A stretch of 64,000 nt of DNA from Sphingopyxis sp. H073 (GTDB taxonomy: Bacteria; Pseudomonadota; Alphaproteobacteria; Sphingomonadales; Sphingomonadaceae). The number at the start of each line of letters is the position of its first letter. Position 1 is the stretch's first letter. Where the stretch lies: positions 178,257-242,256 of the forward strand of contig NZ_LNSG01000007.1 in assembly GCF_001468395.1 (NCBI RefSeq). Reading direction: 5' to 3'. Under the pieces are notes generated by a model. The model searched no databases and was not told the DNA's origin. It was given only the letters and a program-made list of their open reading frames with translations. Shown here in pieces: positions 8,824 to 16,986 of this stretch. A program made the position numbers and the translations under genes.

Positions 8824-8888
8824 GATTCAGTCCGGCACAAAAGTTACCGCGCGATTCAGAAAATTTCGGGACTGATTCAGTTCGGCAC
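8824..8888 (+). promoter_or_regulatory. Triple GATTCAG repeat upstream of the ate promoter
   Basis: GATTCAG occurs at 8824, 8853 and 8874. The first and third extend to near-identical 15-mers, GATTCAGTCCGGCAC and GATTCAGTTCGGCAC, exactly 50 bp apart, each followed by an A-rich tract. They sit just upstream of the likely promoter at 8911-8939, as an operator or activator array would. The binding protein is unknown. Confidence 0.45.
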
Positions 8889-8910
8889 GAACAAAAATGG
8901 TAAATAGACT

Positions 8911-8939
8911 TTGCACCATTGACCGGGCACGGCATATTC
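8911..8939 (+). promoter_or_regulatory. Candidate sigma-70-type promoter for ate
   Basis: TTGCAC (8911-8916) and ATATTC (8934-8939) with a 17-bp spacer, about 70 bp upstream of the GTG start. The AT-rich stretch before it stands out in this GC-rich genome. Prediction by eye only. Confidence 0.4.
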
Positions 8940-9005
8940 GCTGCATGTCGTGCATCGGACCCGCATCGGGGGGATCCGCATCATCAGCTGGGAGGTCCAA
9001 TCCGC

Positions 9006-9779
9006 GTGTCCGCACCGTTCCGTTTCCCACGCTTTTTCGTCACGAGTCCCGCGCCGTGCCCCTATCTTGAGGGCAAGACCGAGCGGAAGGTTTTCACCGA
9101 ACTCAGCGGTAACAATGCGAGCGAGCTCAACGACGCGCTCGGCCGCATCGGCTTTCGCCGCAGCCAGTCGGTCGCCTATCGTCCGAGCTGTGCCGATTGT
9201 TCGGCGTGCGTGTCGGTGCGCGTGTGCGCGAGCGAGTTCGTCCCCAGCAACTCGCAGAAGCGGACGATCCGTCGCAACCGCGATCTCGTCGCCACCGCGT
9301 GCAAGCCGTGGGCGACCGAGGAGCAATATGCGCTGCTCCGCGCTTATCTCGGCTCGCGCCATCCCAATGGCGGGATGGCCGACATGGACGAGCAGGATTT
9401 CGCCGACATGGTCGAACAGACCCCGGTCGACAGCTATATGATCGAATATCGCGAGCCGACCACCGACGGCAGCCGCGGCCGCCTCGTCGGTTGCTGCCTG
9501 ACCGACCGGCAGGGCGACGGGCTGTCGATGATCTACAGCTTCTTCGATTCCGCGCATCCGATGCGCGAAGGGCTCGGGACGTACATCATCGCCGACCATG
9601 TCCTGCGCGCGGCGAAGGCTGGGCTGCCCTATGTCTATCTCGGCTACTGGATCGAGGGGTCGTCGCGCATGGCGTACAAGGCGCGTTTCCGCCCGCTCGA
9701 AAAGCTGGGCCCCGACGGCTGGTCGCGCTTCGAGCCGGCGACATCGGACCGCATCGCCGCGATGTTCGAAGTCGCGTGA
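9006..9779 (+). CDS. bpt: Aspartate/glutamate leucyl- (arginyl-) transferase, ATE/Bpt family
   Basis: 257 residues from the GTG at 9006, with GGAGG ten bases upstream. These enzymes move an amino acid from charged tRNA to the N-terminus of proteins starting with acidic residues, marking them for ClpAP degradation. The conserved N-terminal region with Cys pairs ([13 protein letters not shown], about residues 60-72) and the C-terminal GNAT-like half ([10 protein letters not shown]...[11 protein letters not shown]...MAYKARFRP) are intact. It stands alone between pyk and the redox cluster. Bacterial Bpt-type proteins transfer leucine rather than arginine; that choice cannot be made here with certainty. 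Confidence 0.9.
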   Translation: MSAPFRFPRFFVTSPAPCPYLEGKTERKVFTELSGNNASELNDALGRIGFRRSQSVAYRPSCADCSACVSVRVCASEFVPSNSQKRTIRRNRDLVATACKPWATEEQYALLRAYLGSRHPNGGMADMDEQDFADMVEQTPVDSYMIEYREPTTDGSRGRLVGCCLTDRQGDGLSMIYSFFDSAHPMREGLGTYIIADHVLRAAKAGLPYVYLGYWIEGSSRMAYKARFRPLEKLGPDGWSRFEPATSDRIAAMFEVA

Positions 9780-9830
9780 ATCCGCGCTATTGCGAACGTC
9801 TCGCAGCAGCGGAAAACTGTCCCTCGCCGG

Positions 9831-9859
9831 TTGACCTTTTCCCGCTTTCAAGGGCATAG
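9831..9859 (+). promoter_or_regulatory. Candidate promoter of the redox cluster
   Basis: TTGACC (9831-9836) and GCATAG (9854-9859) with a 17-bp spacer, about 75 bp upstream of a small leader frame and 140 bp upstream of the first large gene. It would drive the four-gene series ending at 16155. No FNR/FixK-type dyad was found nearby. Confidence 0.35.
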
Positions 9860-9933
9860 CTCTTCGTCCAGGACATAGTCCGGGTCGCATCCAGTTTGGT
9901 GGTCGTCCAGGGGTGGGCGATAGGGGGATCAGG

Positions 9934-10005
9934 ATGCCCGTTCGCGCGTTCGTCTGCATCAGGGCCGGGAACAGCCGCAGGGGCGACGAGGGCGCGCGCG
10001 CATGA
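9934..10005 (+). CDS. Possible 23-codon leader peptide
   Basis: A short frame (MPVRAFVCIRAGNSRRGDEG...) begins with an ATG after AGGGGGA and ends in a TGA that overlaps the next ATG in an ATGA arrangement. That layout would couple translation of the large oxidoreductase to this leader. The peptide matches no family I know. It could equally be a chance frame in a GC-rich leader. Confidence 0.3.
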   Translation: MPVRAFVCIRAGNSRRGDEGARA

Positions 10006-12437
10006 GCGAGCCCGTCAAGGTCGCGATCATCGGCTCGGGCCCCGCGGGCCTCAGCGCCGCGTCGCGCGCGGGCCAGCTCGGACTCAGCCATATCCTCCTC
10101 GAAAAGACCGATCACCTCTCCGACACCATCTTCAAATATCAGAAGGGCAAGCGCGTCCTCGCGACGCCCGAACGCCTCGACCTCCGTTCCGACTGCCGCT
10201 TCGCGGAGGGCGCGCGCGAATATATTCTCGGCAATTGGGACGAGGATGCGGTCAACAACAAGGTGAATGTCGTCAAACATGCCGAAGTCACCGCGGTGAC
10301 CGGGCAGAAGGGGGCGTTCGAGATCAAGACCGCCAAGGGCGACGTCTATCATGCCGAGACGATCGTGCTCGCGATCGGGACGCAGGGCAATCCCAACCGG
10401 ATGCGCTGCGAGGGCGCCGACCTGCCGCACATCATCTATCAGGTCGACGATCCCGAGGATTTCAAGGACAAGCATATCACCGTCGTCGGATCGGGCGACG
10501 CGGGGATCGAGAATGCGCTGGGCGTTGCCGAGGAGGCGCTGGAAAATACCGTCACGATCCTCAACCGCTCAAAGGATTTCGCGCGCGCCAAGGCGAAGAA
10601 TGTCTCCGACATGATGGAGGCGGCCGAGAACGGCTTCATGTCGATTCGCACCGAGACGCAGCCGAAGCAGGTCGAGCCCGGCTGGCTGACGCTCGAAACC
10701 CCGACCGGCGACGAGAAGATCCCGTGCGACGTCATCGTGGCGCGGCTGGGATCTGTCGCGCCGCGCGGCTTTGTCGAGTCGATGGGGATCGAATTCACCG
10801 GGCCCGACCGCGAAGCCTTTCCGAAGCTGTCACCGACCTTTGAATCGACCGTGCCCGGCATCTTCGTGATCGGCGCGCTCGCGGGCTATCCGCTGATCAA
10901 GCATTGCATGAACCAGGGCTATGACGTCGTCGAGTTCATCAACGGCAACAAGAACCTGACCCCCGCCGACGAAAAGGATCTGGCGGCGATCTTCGCGAAC
11001 CTGCCGCAGAAGAAGTCGGTCAGCGAATGGCTCGACTATCTGCGCGAGCGGGTCCGCATCTTCGCCGACGTGTCGCCGCTGCAGATGCGCGAATTCATGC
11101 TCGATTCCAAAGTGGCATATTATCGCAAGGGCGACGTCGTGTTCGAAAAGGGCGAGCCCGGATCGTCGCTGTTCGCGATCGCCGACGGCCATGCCGAGGT
11201 CGAGGTCGGTCCGGGCATCACGGTGCCGATCGAGCAGGGGTCGATTTTCGGCGAGGTCGGCCTGATCTCGGGCCGCAAGCGCGGCGCGACGATCCGCGCC
11301 GGCGCCGACAGCATCTTCGTCGAGGTGTCGCGTACTGCGGCGCTCAAGCTGATGGCGGCGGTGCCGGGCGCGAAGCGCGTGATCAATCGCATCTCGCTCG
11401 AGCGCCAGCTTCTGCAGATCTTCAAGGGCGGGCTGACGGTCGAGGATCTGGCGCCGGTCGTCGACGCCGCCGAGGTCGAGCGCGTGCCCGCGGGCAAGGT
11501 GGTGCTGACCGAGGGCGAGCAGGGCGACGATGTCTATGTCATCCGCTCGGGCTCGATGGTGGTCGAGAAGGATATCGGCGGCAAGCCGATCTTCCTGCGC
11601 TACCTTCCCGCCGGCAGCTTCTTCGGCGAGATGGGTGTGCTCAGCGGACAGCCCCGAAATGCAACGGTCAAGGCCGCAGTCGGCGCCGAACTGATCAAGC
11701 TGACCGGCGAGAGCTTCCGCAAGATGCTCGCGGCGCGGCCGCAGGTGCGCGAGGCGACCGAGGCGGCGGTCGCCGAACGCGCGCAGATGAACAATTTCAT
11801 CGAATCGCGCAAGGCGACCTATTCGAGCGCGGTCGATCTCTATTCGGACACCGCGAGCTTCATCATGAAGGAGGGGCTGGGCGAGGCGACCGACGCGCTG
11901 CTGATCGACGAAAATCTGTGCGTCGGCTGCGACAATTGCGAAAAGGCCTGCGCCGACAGCCATGAGGGGCTGTCGCGGCTCGACCGCGAGGCGGGCAAGA
12001 CCTTCGCGCATCTGCACGTGCCGACAAGCTGCCGCCACTGCGAACATCCGCACTGCATGGCCGACTGCCCGCCAAACGTGATCCATCGCGGGCCCGATGG
12101 CGAAGTGTTCATGGAGCCGGGCTGCATCGGCTGTGGCAATTGTATGCGCAACTGCCCCTATGGCGTGATCCGCATGGAGGCGGCGCCGCCGCCGAAGCCC
12201 GGCCTGCTGCGCTGGCTGCTCACCGGTTTCGGCCCCGGCCCGGGCGAGCCGTCGCCCAAATGGACGAAGAAGCAATTGGGTGACGAGAAGCCCAAGAAGA
12301 TCGCGGTCAAATGCGATATGTGCAAGGGAATCGCGGGCGGCCCCGCCTGCGTGCGCGCCTGCCCGACCGGCGCCGCGATCCGTGTCTCGCCCGAGGAATT
12401 TCTGTCGATCGCGCGCCTGCAGGAGGACGCGGGCTGA
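10002..12437 (+). CDS. FAD/NAD(P) oxidoreductase fused to two cyclic-nucleotide-binding domains and a [4Fe-4S] ferredoxin
   Basis: 811 residues. Residues 1-320 form a thioredoxin-reductase-like flavoprotein with a FAD-binding GSGPAGLSAA (11-20) and a second dinucleotide motif GSGDAGIENAL (about 164-174), but no CxxC redox disulfide. Two CNBDs follow, at about 354-455 (GEVGLISGRKRGAT) and 474-581 (FGEMGVLSGQPRNATV). The second keeps the Glu and Arg of the cyclic-nucleotide phosphate cassette. Residues 633-800 carry DmsB-like ferredoxin motifs (CVGCDNCEKAC, CRHCEHPHCMADC, CIGCGNCMRNC, CDMCKG...CVRAC), room for about four clusters. There is no signal peptide, so it is cytosolic. It shares one base with the next gene. 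I infer a cyclic-nucleotide-gated NAD(P)H electron input; the acceptor is not known. Confidence 0.88.
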   Translation: MSEPVKVAIIGSGPAGLSAASRAGQLGLSHILLEKTDHLSDTIFKYQKGKRVLATPERLDLRSDCRFAEGAREYILGNWDEDAVNNKVNVVKHAEVTAVTGQKGAFEIKTAKGDVYHAETIVLAIGTQGNPNRMRCEGADLPHIIYQVDDPEDFKDKHITVVGSGDAGIENALGVAEEALENTVTILNRSKDFARAKAKNVSDMMEAAENGFMSIRTETQPKQVEPGWLTLETPTGDEKIPCDVIVARLGSVAPRGFVESMGIEFTGPDREAFPKLSPTFESTVPGIFVIGALAGYPLIKHCMNQGYDVVEFINGNKNLTPADEKDLAAIFANLPQKKSVSEWLDYLRERVRIFADVSPLQMREFMLDSKVAYYRKGDVVFEKGEPGSSLFAIADGHAEVEVGPGITVPIEQGSIFGEVGLISGRKRGATIRAGADSIFVEVSRTAALKLMAAVPGAKRVINRISLERQLLQIFKGGLTVEDLAPVVDAAEVERVPAGKVVLTEGEQGDDVYVIRSGSMVVEKDIGGKPIFLRYLPAGSFFGEMGVLSGQPRNATVKAAVGAELIKLTGESFRKMLAARPQVREATEAAVAERAQMNNFIESRKATYSSAVDLYSDTASFIMKEGLGEATDALLIDENLCVGCDNCEKACADSHEGLSRLDREAGKTFAHLHVPTSCRHCEHPHCMADCPPNVIHRGPDGEVFMEPGCIGCGNCMRNCPYGVIRMEAAPPPKPGLLRWLLTGFGPGPGEPSPKWTKKQLGDEKPKKIAVKCDMCKGIAGGPACVRACPTGAAIRVSPEEFLSIARLQEDAG

Positions 12438-13318
12438 TGGCGAGCCTGTTTCAGCGCCGTCGCGGCAAGGCGACCCAGACCGAGCGCGTTCGCGAGCGGC
12501 GGCACGAGGGGTTCCTGCGCTACGCCAATTTCCGCTGGGCAAAGATTTCGGGCGGGCTCTGCCTGCTCATCATCGTCTCCTATGCGCTGATCGACGTCAC
12601 GCCGCGGCCCAATGGCGGGAGCTGGTACGGCTATACGCTCGGGACGATCGGCGCGGGGCTGATCCTGTGGCTGACTGCGCTCGGCTATCGCAAGCGCAAG
12701 ATGACCAGTGATCACTGGTCGCTGAAGGCCTGGACCTCGGCGCATGTCTATCTTGGGCTCAGCCTGATCGTCATCGGGACGTGGCACACCGGCTTCCAGC
12801 TCGGCTGGAATGTCCACACCCTCGCGTGGGTGCTGATGATGCTCGTCATCCTGTCGGGGCTCTATGGCGTCATCGTCTATTCGACCTTGCCCGCCGCGCT
12901 GTCGAACAACCGCGACGAGATGACGCAGATGCAGATGCTCGAGGCGATCCGCGCCTTCGACCGCCAGCTTCACGCCGCCGCGCAGCCGCTGACGCCGCAG
13001 GATACGGCGCCGGTGCTCGCCGCGCTCGATGAGGACCCCTTCGCGGGTGGCATCATGGCGCGGCTGTCGGGCCGCTATCCCCATTGCGCGACCGCGGCGG
13101 CACTCCGGGCGCTCGGCGCCTCGCGGAGCAGCGATGCCGAGGCGCGCGAGAAGGTGGTCGGGCTGCTCTCGCAAAAGGAGGTCGCGCTCGCGCGGCTGCG
13201 CCAGCACCTCCGCATTCGCGCGCTGCTCGAAATCTGGCTTTACGTGCATGTGCCGCTGACCTTCGCGTTGATCGCAGCGCTGTCGGCGCACATCATCAGC
13301 GTCTTCTTCTACTGGTGA
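12437..13318 (+). CDS. His-rich five-helix membrane protein, probable b-type cytochrome
   Basis: 293 residues; the ATG overlaps the preceding TGA (TGATG). Five hydrophobic segments are visible at about residues 35-52, 65-85, 102-122, 125-150 and 265-293. Several are marked by histidines (SAHVYLG, TWHTGF, NVHTLAW, YVHVPL, SAHIIS) placed as axial heme ligands would be in ferric-reductase or cytochrome-b-like proteins. A soluble Ala/Leu-rich insert lies between helices 4 and 5. It lies between a cytosolic Fe-S flavoprotein and a periplasmic decaheme protein, so it is the natural transmembrane step. The heme assignment is inference. Confidence 0.75.
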   Translation: MASLFQRRRGKATQTERVRERRHEGFLRYANFRWAKISGGLCLLIIVSYALIDVTPRPNGGSWYGYTLGTIGAGLILWLTALGYRKRKMTSDHWSLKAWTSAHVYLGLSLIVIGTWHTGFQLGWNVHTLAWVLMMLVILSGLYGVIVYSTLPAALSNNRDEMTQMQMLEAIRAFDRQLHAAAQPLTPQDTAPVLAALDEDPFAGGIMARLSGRYPHCATAAALRALGASRSSDAEAREKVVGLLSQKEVALARLRQHLRIRALLEIWLYVHVPLTFALIAALSAHIISVFFYW

Positions 13319-13328
13319 GGCGGCGACG

Positions 13329-15266
13329 ATGAGCTTCATCCTGCGCCGGATCTCGACCACCAAGACGGGCAAGCAGATCGTCCGCGACCAGCCGCTGCCG
13401 GGCGATACGATCACGCTGGGCCGCGAGGGCAGCAATGTCATCCACATCGCCGATCTGGCGGTGAACCCGCATCATGCGACGATCACCAGCACCGACGGGC
13501 GCCACGTTCGCGTGCAGGCGAGCGAGGGGCTGGGCTTCGACATCAACGGCCGGACGGTCGACACGGCGGACATCGACAGCGCCGCGGGCGCCGAGCTGCG
13601 GTTCGGCGGGCACCGCCTGACGATCGCGCGCGAGGATGAGAAGATCATCCTGCTCGTCGAGCGCATCGACGAACTGTCGCAATCGTCGAAGGATGTCGAC
13701 GAGGCAAAGGCCTTCTCGCTTGCGGGCGTGATGCCCGGCAAGCGCATGGGTGCGTGGGTGTTCGGCGTCCTTGTCCTGCTGGCTTTCCTGATCGGCCCGA
13801 TCTGGGCATGGAGCAGCTTCAGGAATGTCGACGAGCGCCCGCAGGGCTATCATGCCGACCAGGCTTGGCTCTCGGGGCCGCTGTCGAGCGCGCACAAGAG
13901 CCTGAAGAAGGACTGCCAGTCGTGCCATGTCGAGCCCTTCGTCGCGGTGACCGACAAGGCGTGCGTTGGCTGCCACACCGGCGAGCATAAGGCGATGAGC
14001 ATGGCGCATGCCAATGCGCCGACCGCGATGCTGCTCGCGGCGCGCCATCCGCCGGGGGTCGGCGAGCGCATTCTTGCGGGTTTCGCGAAGACCTTCAACA
14101 AGCCGCAGGGGCGCTGCGTCGGTTGCCATACCGAGCATGAGGGGGCGGGGCCGATGCCCGCGACGCCGCAGAAATTCTGCGCCGATTGCCACGATGGCAT
14201 GTCGGAGCGGCTGATCGATGCGGGCTTCAAGTCGACTGTCGCCGACGCCGCCGATTTCGGCACCATCCATCCCGAATTCCGCCCGCTCGTCCGCGCTTCG
14301 CCGGGTGCAAAGCCGGTGCGCGCAATGCCGGGCAAGGGCGCGCTCGTCGATTATGACGGCCTCAAATTCCCGCACGACCTGCACCTGCAAGCGACCGGCG
14401 GCGTCGCGCGGATGGCGGCGAGTTTCCGCGGCAGGTACGACTTTGGCAACAAGCTCGAATGCGAAAATTGCCACCGCGTCGAATCCGACGGCGTGCGGGT
14501 CAAGCCGGTCGAAATGGAGCGCGATTGCGCGATGTGCCACAGCCTTGCGTTCGAGACCGTCGGCGGCGTGACGCGTACGCTGCGCCACGGCGAGCCCGAC
14601 CAGGTCGTCGCCGACCTGATGGCCTATTACCGCTCGACGCCGCCGACGCGGCCGCTCCAGCTTGGCGGGATGCAGCGCCGCCGCCCTGGCAACTATGCCG
14701 AAGGGCAGGTCTATAACATCTATTTCCGCGAGGTTGCGTTGCGTCCGAACCGCGCCGAGGATGCGGTGCGCGCGGTCTTCTCGAAGGGCGGGGCCTGTTA
14801 CGACTGCCACACCATCTTCGCGCCGCAGGCAGGGACAGGCTGGCGCGTGATGGCGGTCGACCAGACGCCGCGTTTCCTGTCCAAGGGCTGGTTCGACCAT
14901 GATGCGCACAAGGAGACCGACTGCGCCGACTGCCATACGGCGGCGCGGGGATCGAAGGCAGCGACCGACCTGCTCGTACCGGGCCTCCGCCAGTGCCGCG
15001 ACTGCCATGTCGGCGAGGGCGGCGCGCGGCTGGTGAAGGTCGAAACGGCGACCGAATCGCCTTGCGCAATGTGTCACGAATATCACTCGGACGGGGGCAA
15101 ACCGTGGATGCCGGCGCGTCAGCGTAAGGTAAACAGCGCGGCAATCACAAATAAACCTCTTCGTGCTACCTATGGTGTGAGCATGGTCACAGGCTCGGCG
15201 GAGCGGGGGCTCTATGATGTGACGTGGCGCACACCCGCCCTGCACGGGGCAAGGCGGGGCGGCTAG
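13329..15266 (+). CDS. FHA domain-TM-decaheme c-type cytochrome
   Basis: 645 residues. An N-terminal FHA domain (about 25-104; LGREGSNVIHI, NPHHATI) would read phospho-threonine in the cytosol. A single membrane helix follows at about 140-164 (MGAWVFGVLVLLAFLIGPIW), then a long periplasmic part with ten CXXCH heme sites: CQSCH, CVGCH twice, CADCH, CENCH, CAMCH, CYDCH, CADCH, CRDCH and CAMCH, spread over about residues 195-580. It is 10 bp downstream of the membrane protein. Cytochrome c3-like multiheme proteins carry electrons over distance; joining one to an FHA domain is uncommon and implies control by a Ser/Thr kinase. The electron acceptor is unknown. Confidence 0.88.
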   Translation: MSFILRRISTTKTGKQIVRDQPLPGDTITLGREGSNVIHIADLAVNPHHATITSTDGRHVRVQASEGLGFDINGRTVDTADIDSAAGAELRFGGHRLTIAREDEKIILLVERIDELSQSSKDVDEAKAFSLAGVMPGKRMGAWVFGVLVLLAFLIGPIWAWSSFRNVDERPQGYHADQAWLSGPLSSAHKSLKKDCQSCHVEPFVAVTDKACVGCHTGEHKAMSMAHANAPTAMLLAARHPPGVGERILAGFAKTFNKPQGRCVGCHTEHEGAGPMPATPQKFCADCHDGMSERLIDAGFKSTVADAADFGTIHPEFRPLVRASPGAKPVRAMPGKGALVDYDGLKFPHDLHLQATGGVARMAASFRGRYDFGNKLECENCHRVESDGVRVKPVEMERDCAMCHSLAFETVGGVTRTLRHGEPDQVVADLMAYYRSTPPTRPLQLGGMQRRRPGNYAEGQVYNIYFREVALRPNRAEDAVRAVFSKGGACYDCHTIFAPQAGTGWRVMAVDQTPRFLSKGWFDHDAHKETDCADCHTAARGSKAATDLLVPGLRQCRDCHVGEGGARLVKVETATESPCAMCHEYHSDGGKPWMPARQRKVNSAAITNKPLRATYGVSMVTGSAERGLYDVTWRTPALHGARRGG

Positions 15267-15306
15267 GATTGAGTCCGGGGTCGACCGGCGGGAGCAGGGG
15301 ACGGAT

Positions 15307-16155
15307 ATGCTGATCGCGCAGATCACCGATATCCATATCGGGTTCGATCCCGACAATCCGGCGGAATATAACCGCAAGCGGCTCGACGACGTGCTCGACG
15401 TGCTGATCGAGGGGCCGAACCGTCCCGACCTGTTGCTGGCGACGGGCGACATCACCGATCGCGGTGATCCCGACAGCTATCGCCGGCTCGCCACCGCCTT
15501 TTCGCGCTGCCCGTTCCCGGTCTGGCCGAGCGTCGGCAATCATGACCTGCGCGACAATTTTCATGCCCAATTCCCGGGGTTCGACGACGGCAACGGCTTC
15601 ATCCAATATGTGATCGACCTGCCCGAACTGCGCCTCGTCACCGTCGACACGCTCGAGGAAGGGCGCCATGGGGGGGCCTTCTGCGAAGCGCGTGCGGCGT
15701 GGCTCGATGCCGAACTGGCGAAGGATCGCCGCAAGCCGACCTATATCGTCATGCACCACCCGCCGGTCGAAAGCGGGATCGAGTGGATGAACACGCACCC
15801 CGACGAGCCGTGGGTCGCGGCCTTCAGCGAGATTGTCCAGCGCCATCCGCAGGTGCGCGGGCTGATTTGCGGCCATCTCCACCGCAGCGTCACGGTGGCG
15901 TGGGCGGGGCGCACCGTCGCCATCTGCTCGTCGACCGCGCCGCAAGTGTCGCTCGATCTCCGGCCGATCGACGAAAATCATCCCGACGACCGCCCGATGA
16001 TCGTCGCCGAGGATCCCGCCTATGCGCTGCATCGCTGGAACGGGCGCGAACTCGTCAGTTTCTACGACCATGCCGGGGCGCACACGATGCTCGCCAAATA
16101 TGACGAGCGGCTGCAACCACTGGTGCGCGAGCTGAAGGCCGAACGGCCGGTCTAG
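15307..16155 (+). CDS. cpdA: CpdA-like cyclic nucleotide phosphodiesterase (class III, metallophosphoesterase)
   Basis: 282 residues. The calcineurin-type metal site is complete: Asp8/His10 (DIH), Asp48 (GD), Asn78/His79 (GNHD), His150/151 (MHHPP) and His190/His192 (GHLH). This arrangement and length match class III 3',5'-cyclic-AMP phosphodiesterases such as CpdA. It starts 40 bp after the decaheme gene on the same strand, so the enzyme that would erase cAMP is co-transcribed with the double-CNBD oxidoreductase. Its stop (TAG) overlaps the stop of the converging HAD gene at a shared CTAG. Other phosphodiester substrates are possible. Confidence 0.82.
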   Translation: MLIAQITDIHIGFDPDNPAEYNRKRLDDVLDVLIEGPNRPDLLLATGDITDRGDPDSYRRLATAFSRCPFPVWPSVGNHDLRDNFHAQFPGFDDGNGFIQYVIDLPELRLVTVDTLEEGRHGGAFCEARAAWLDAELAKDRRKPTYIVMHHPPVESGIEWMNTHPDEPWVAAFSEIVQRHPQVRGLICGHLHRSVTVAWAGRTVAICSSTAPQVSLDLRPIDENHPDDRPMIVAEDPAYALHRWNGRELVSFYDHAGAHTMLAKYDERLQPLVRELKAERPV

Positions 16156-16910
16156 TCGATTCCGGCGAGCGCAAGCACGCCGTCGATCCCCCGTGAGGTG
16201 ATAGCCGGGGCAACATCCAGCGTTTCGGCCGGCACGTCCAGGCGATTGACCCATGCGGTGCGATATCCGAACCACGTCGCGCCGACCGCGTCCCAGCCCC
16301 CGAACGCCGCGAAGCCGATCTCGGCGCGGGGCAAACCCCATGCATCGATAGCCATCGCATAGGCTTTGGGCGACGGTTTGAACGCGCGGACGCGGTCGGT
16401 GCTGAGCGGGGGGTCGAAATAATGCGCGATGTCGTTGCGCAGCATATTCGCGGCGAGCGTGTCGGCGCCCAGGTTCGAAACGAACGCCAGACGGATGCCG
16501 GCGGTGCGAAGTTTTTCGAGGGCGGGGCGCACGTCGGGCCAGATCTCGAGCTCGTCATAGGCTGCGACAAGGGCGGCGCGCTGGGTCTCGCGGAGCGTTA
16601 TCCGGAGCGCCGCCGCGACATGGCGCAACGATGCGTCGGCGATGGTGCCGAAGTCCTGATATCGGCCCGCCGCGGTTTCGAGCCAGCTGTAGCCGAATAA
16701 TTTCGTCGCCCATTGCGCGGCCAGCATTTCGCCCTTGTCTCCGATGATCGCCTTGGCGCGTGCGGCGACGCTGCGGGGATCGAAGATCGGGAAGCCGTCC
16801 AAGCCGATGGCGCGGATCGTGGCCGGTGCGGCGCGAGCGGGAATGGGGGCGATCAGCGAGGAGGCCGCAGCGCCGATCAAGAGCGAGCGGCGATCGATCG
16901 AATTATCCAT
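16152..16910 (-). CDS. HAD superfamily haloacid dehalogenase-like protein with Tat-type signal
   Basis: 252 residues from the ATG at 16910 (GAGGA five bases upstream). The start DRRSLLIGAAASSLIAPIPA looks like a twin-arginine signal ending in ARA. The HAD type II pattern follows: Asp38 in LDGFPIFDPR (the usual DxYGTLFD is altered, Gly-Thr replaced by Pro-Ile), the motif II Ser in FVSNLGAD, the Lys in RAFKPSPKAY, and WDAVGATWFGYRTAWVNR in place of the usual WDxxGA. Export of a dehalogenase-like enzyme is unusual. The substrate is unknown. Confidence 0.75.
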   Translation of the reverse strand: MDNSIDRRSLLIGAAASSLIAPIPARAAPATIRAIGLDGFPIFDPRSVAARAKAIIGDKGEMLAAQWATKLFGYSWLETAAGRYQDFGTIADASLRHVAAALRITLRETQRAALVAAYDELEIWPDVRPALEKLRTAGIRLAFVSNLGADTLAANMLRNDIAHYFDPPLSTDRVRAFKPSPKAYAMAIDAWGLPRAEIGFAAFGGWDAVGATWFGYRTAWVNRLDVPAETLDVAPAITSRGIDGVLALAGID

Positions 16911-16986
16911 GAAAATCCTCTGCAATGTGGGAAGCGCGCTGCTTCCCATTCGCAGTCGGGACCGGAAAAGTGACAGGCTGTCGCGA

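Noticed and set aside
9006..9779. Start of ate at the ATG at 8919
   Set aside because: It would add 29 residues covering the predicted promoter and lacking family similarity; the GTG at 9006 has GGAGG upstream.
9780..10001. FNR/FixK box before the redox cluster
   Set aside because: TTGA and TCAA are both present near 9831-9851 but separated by 13 bases instead of the 6 required.
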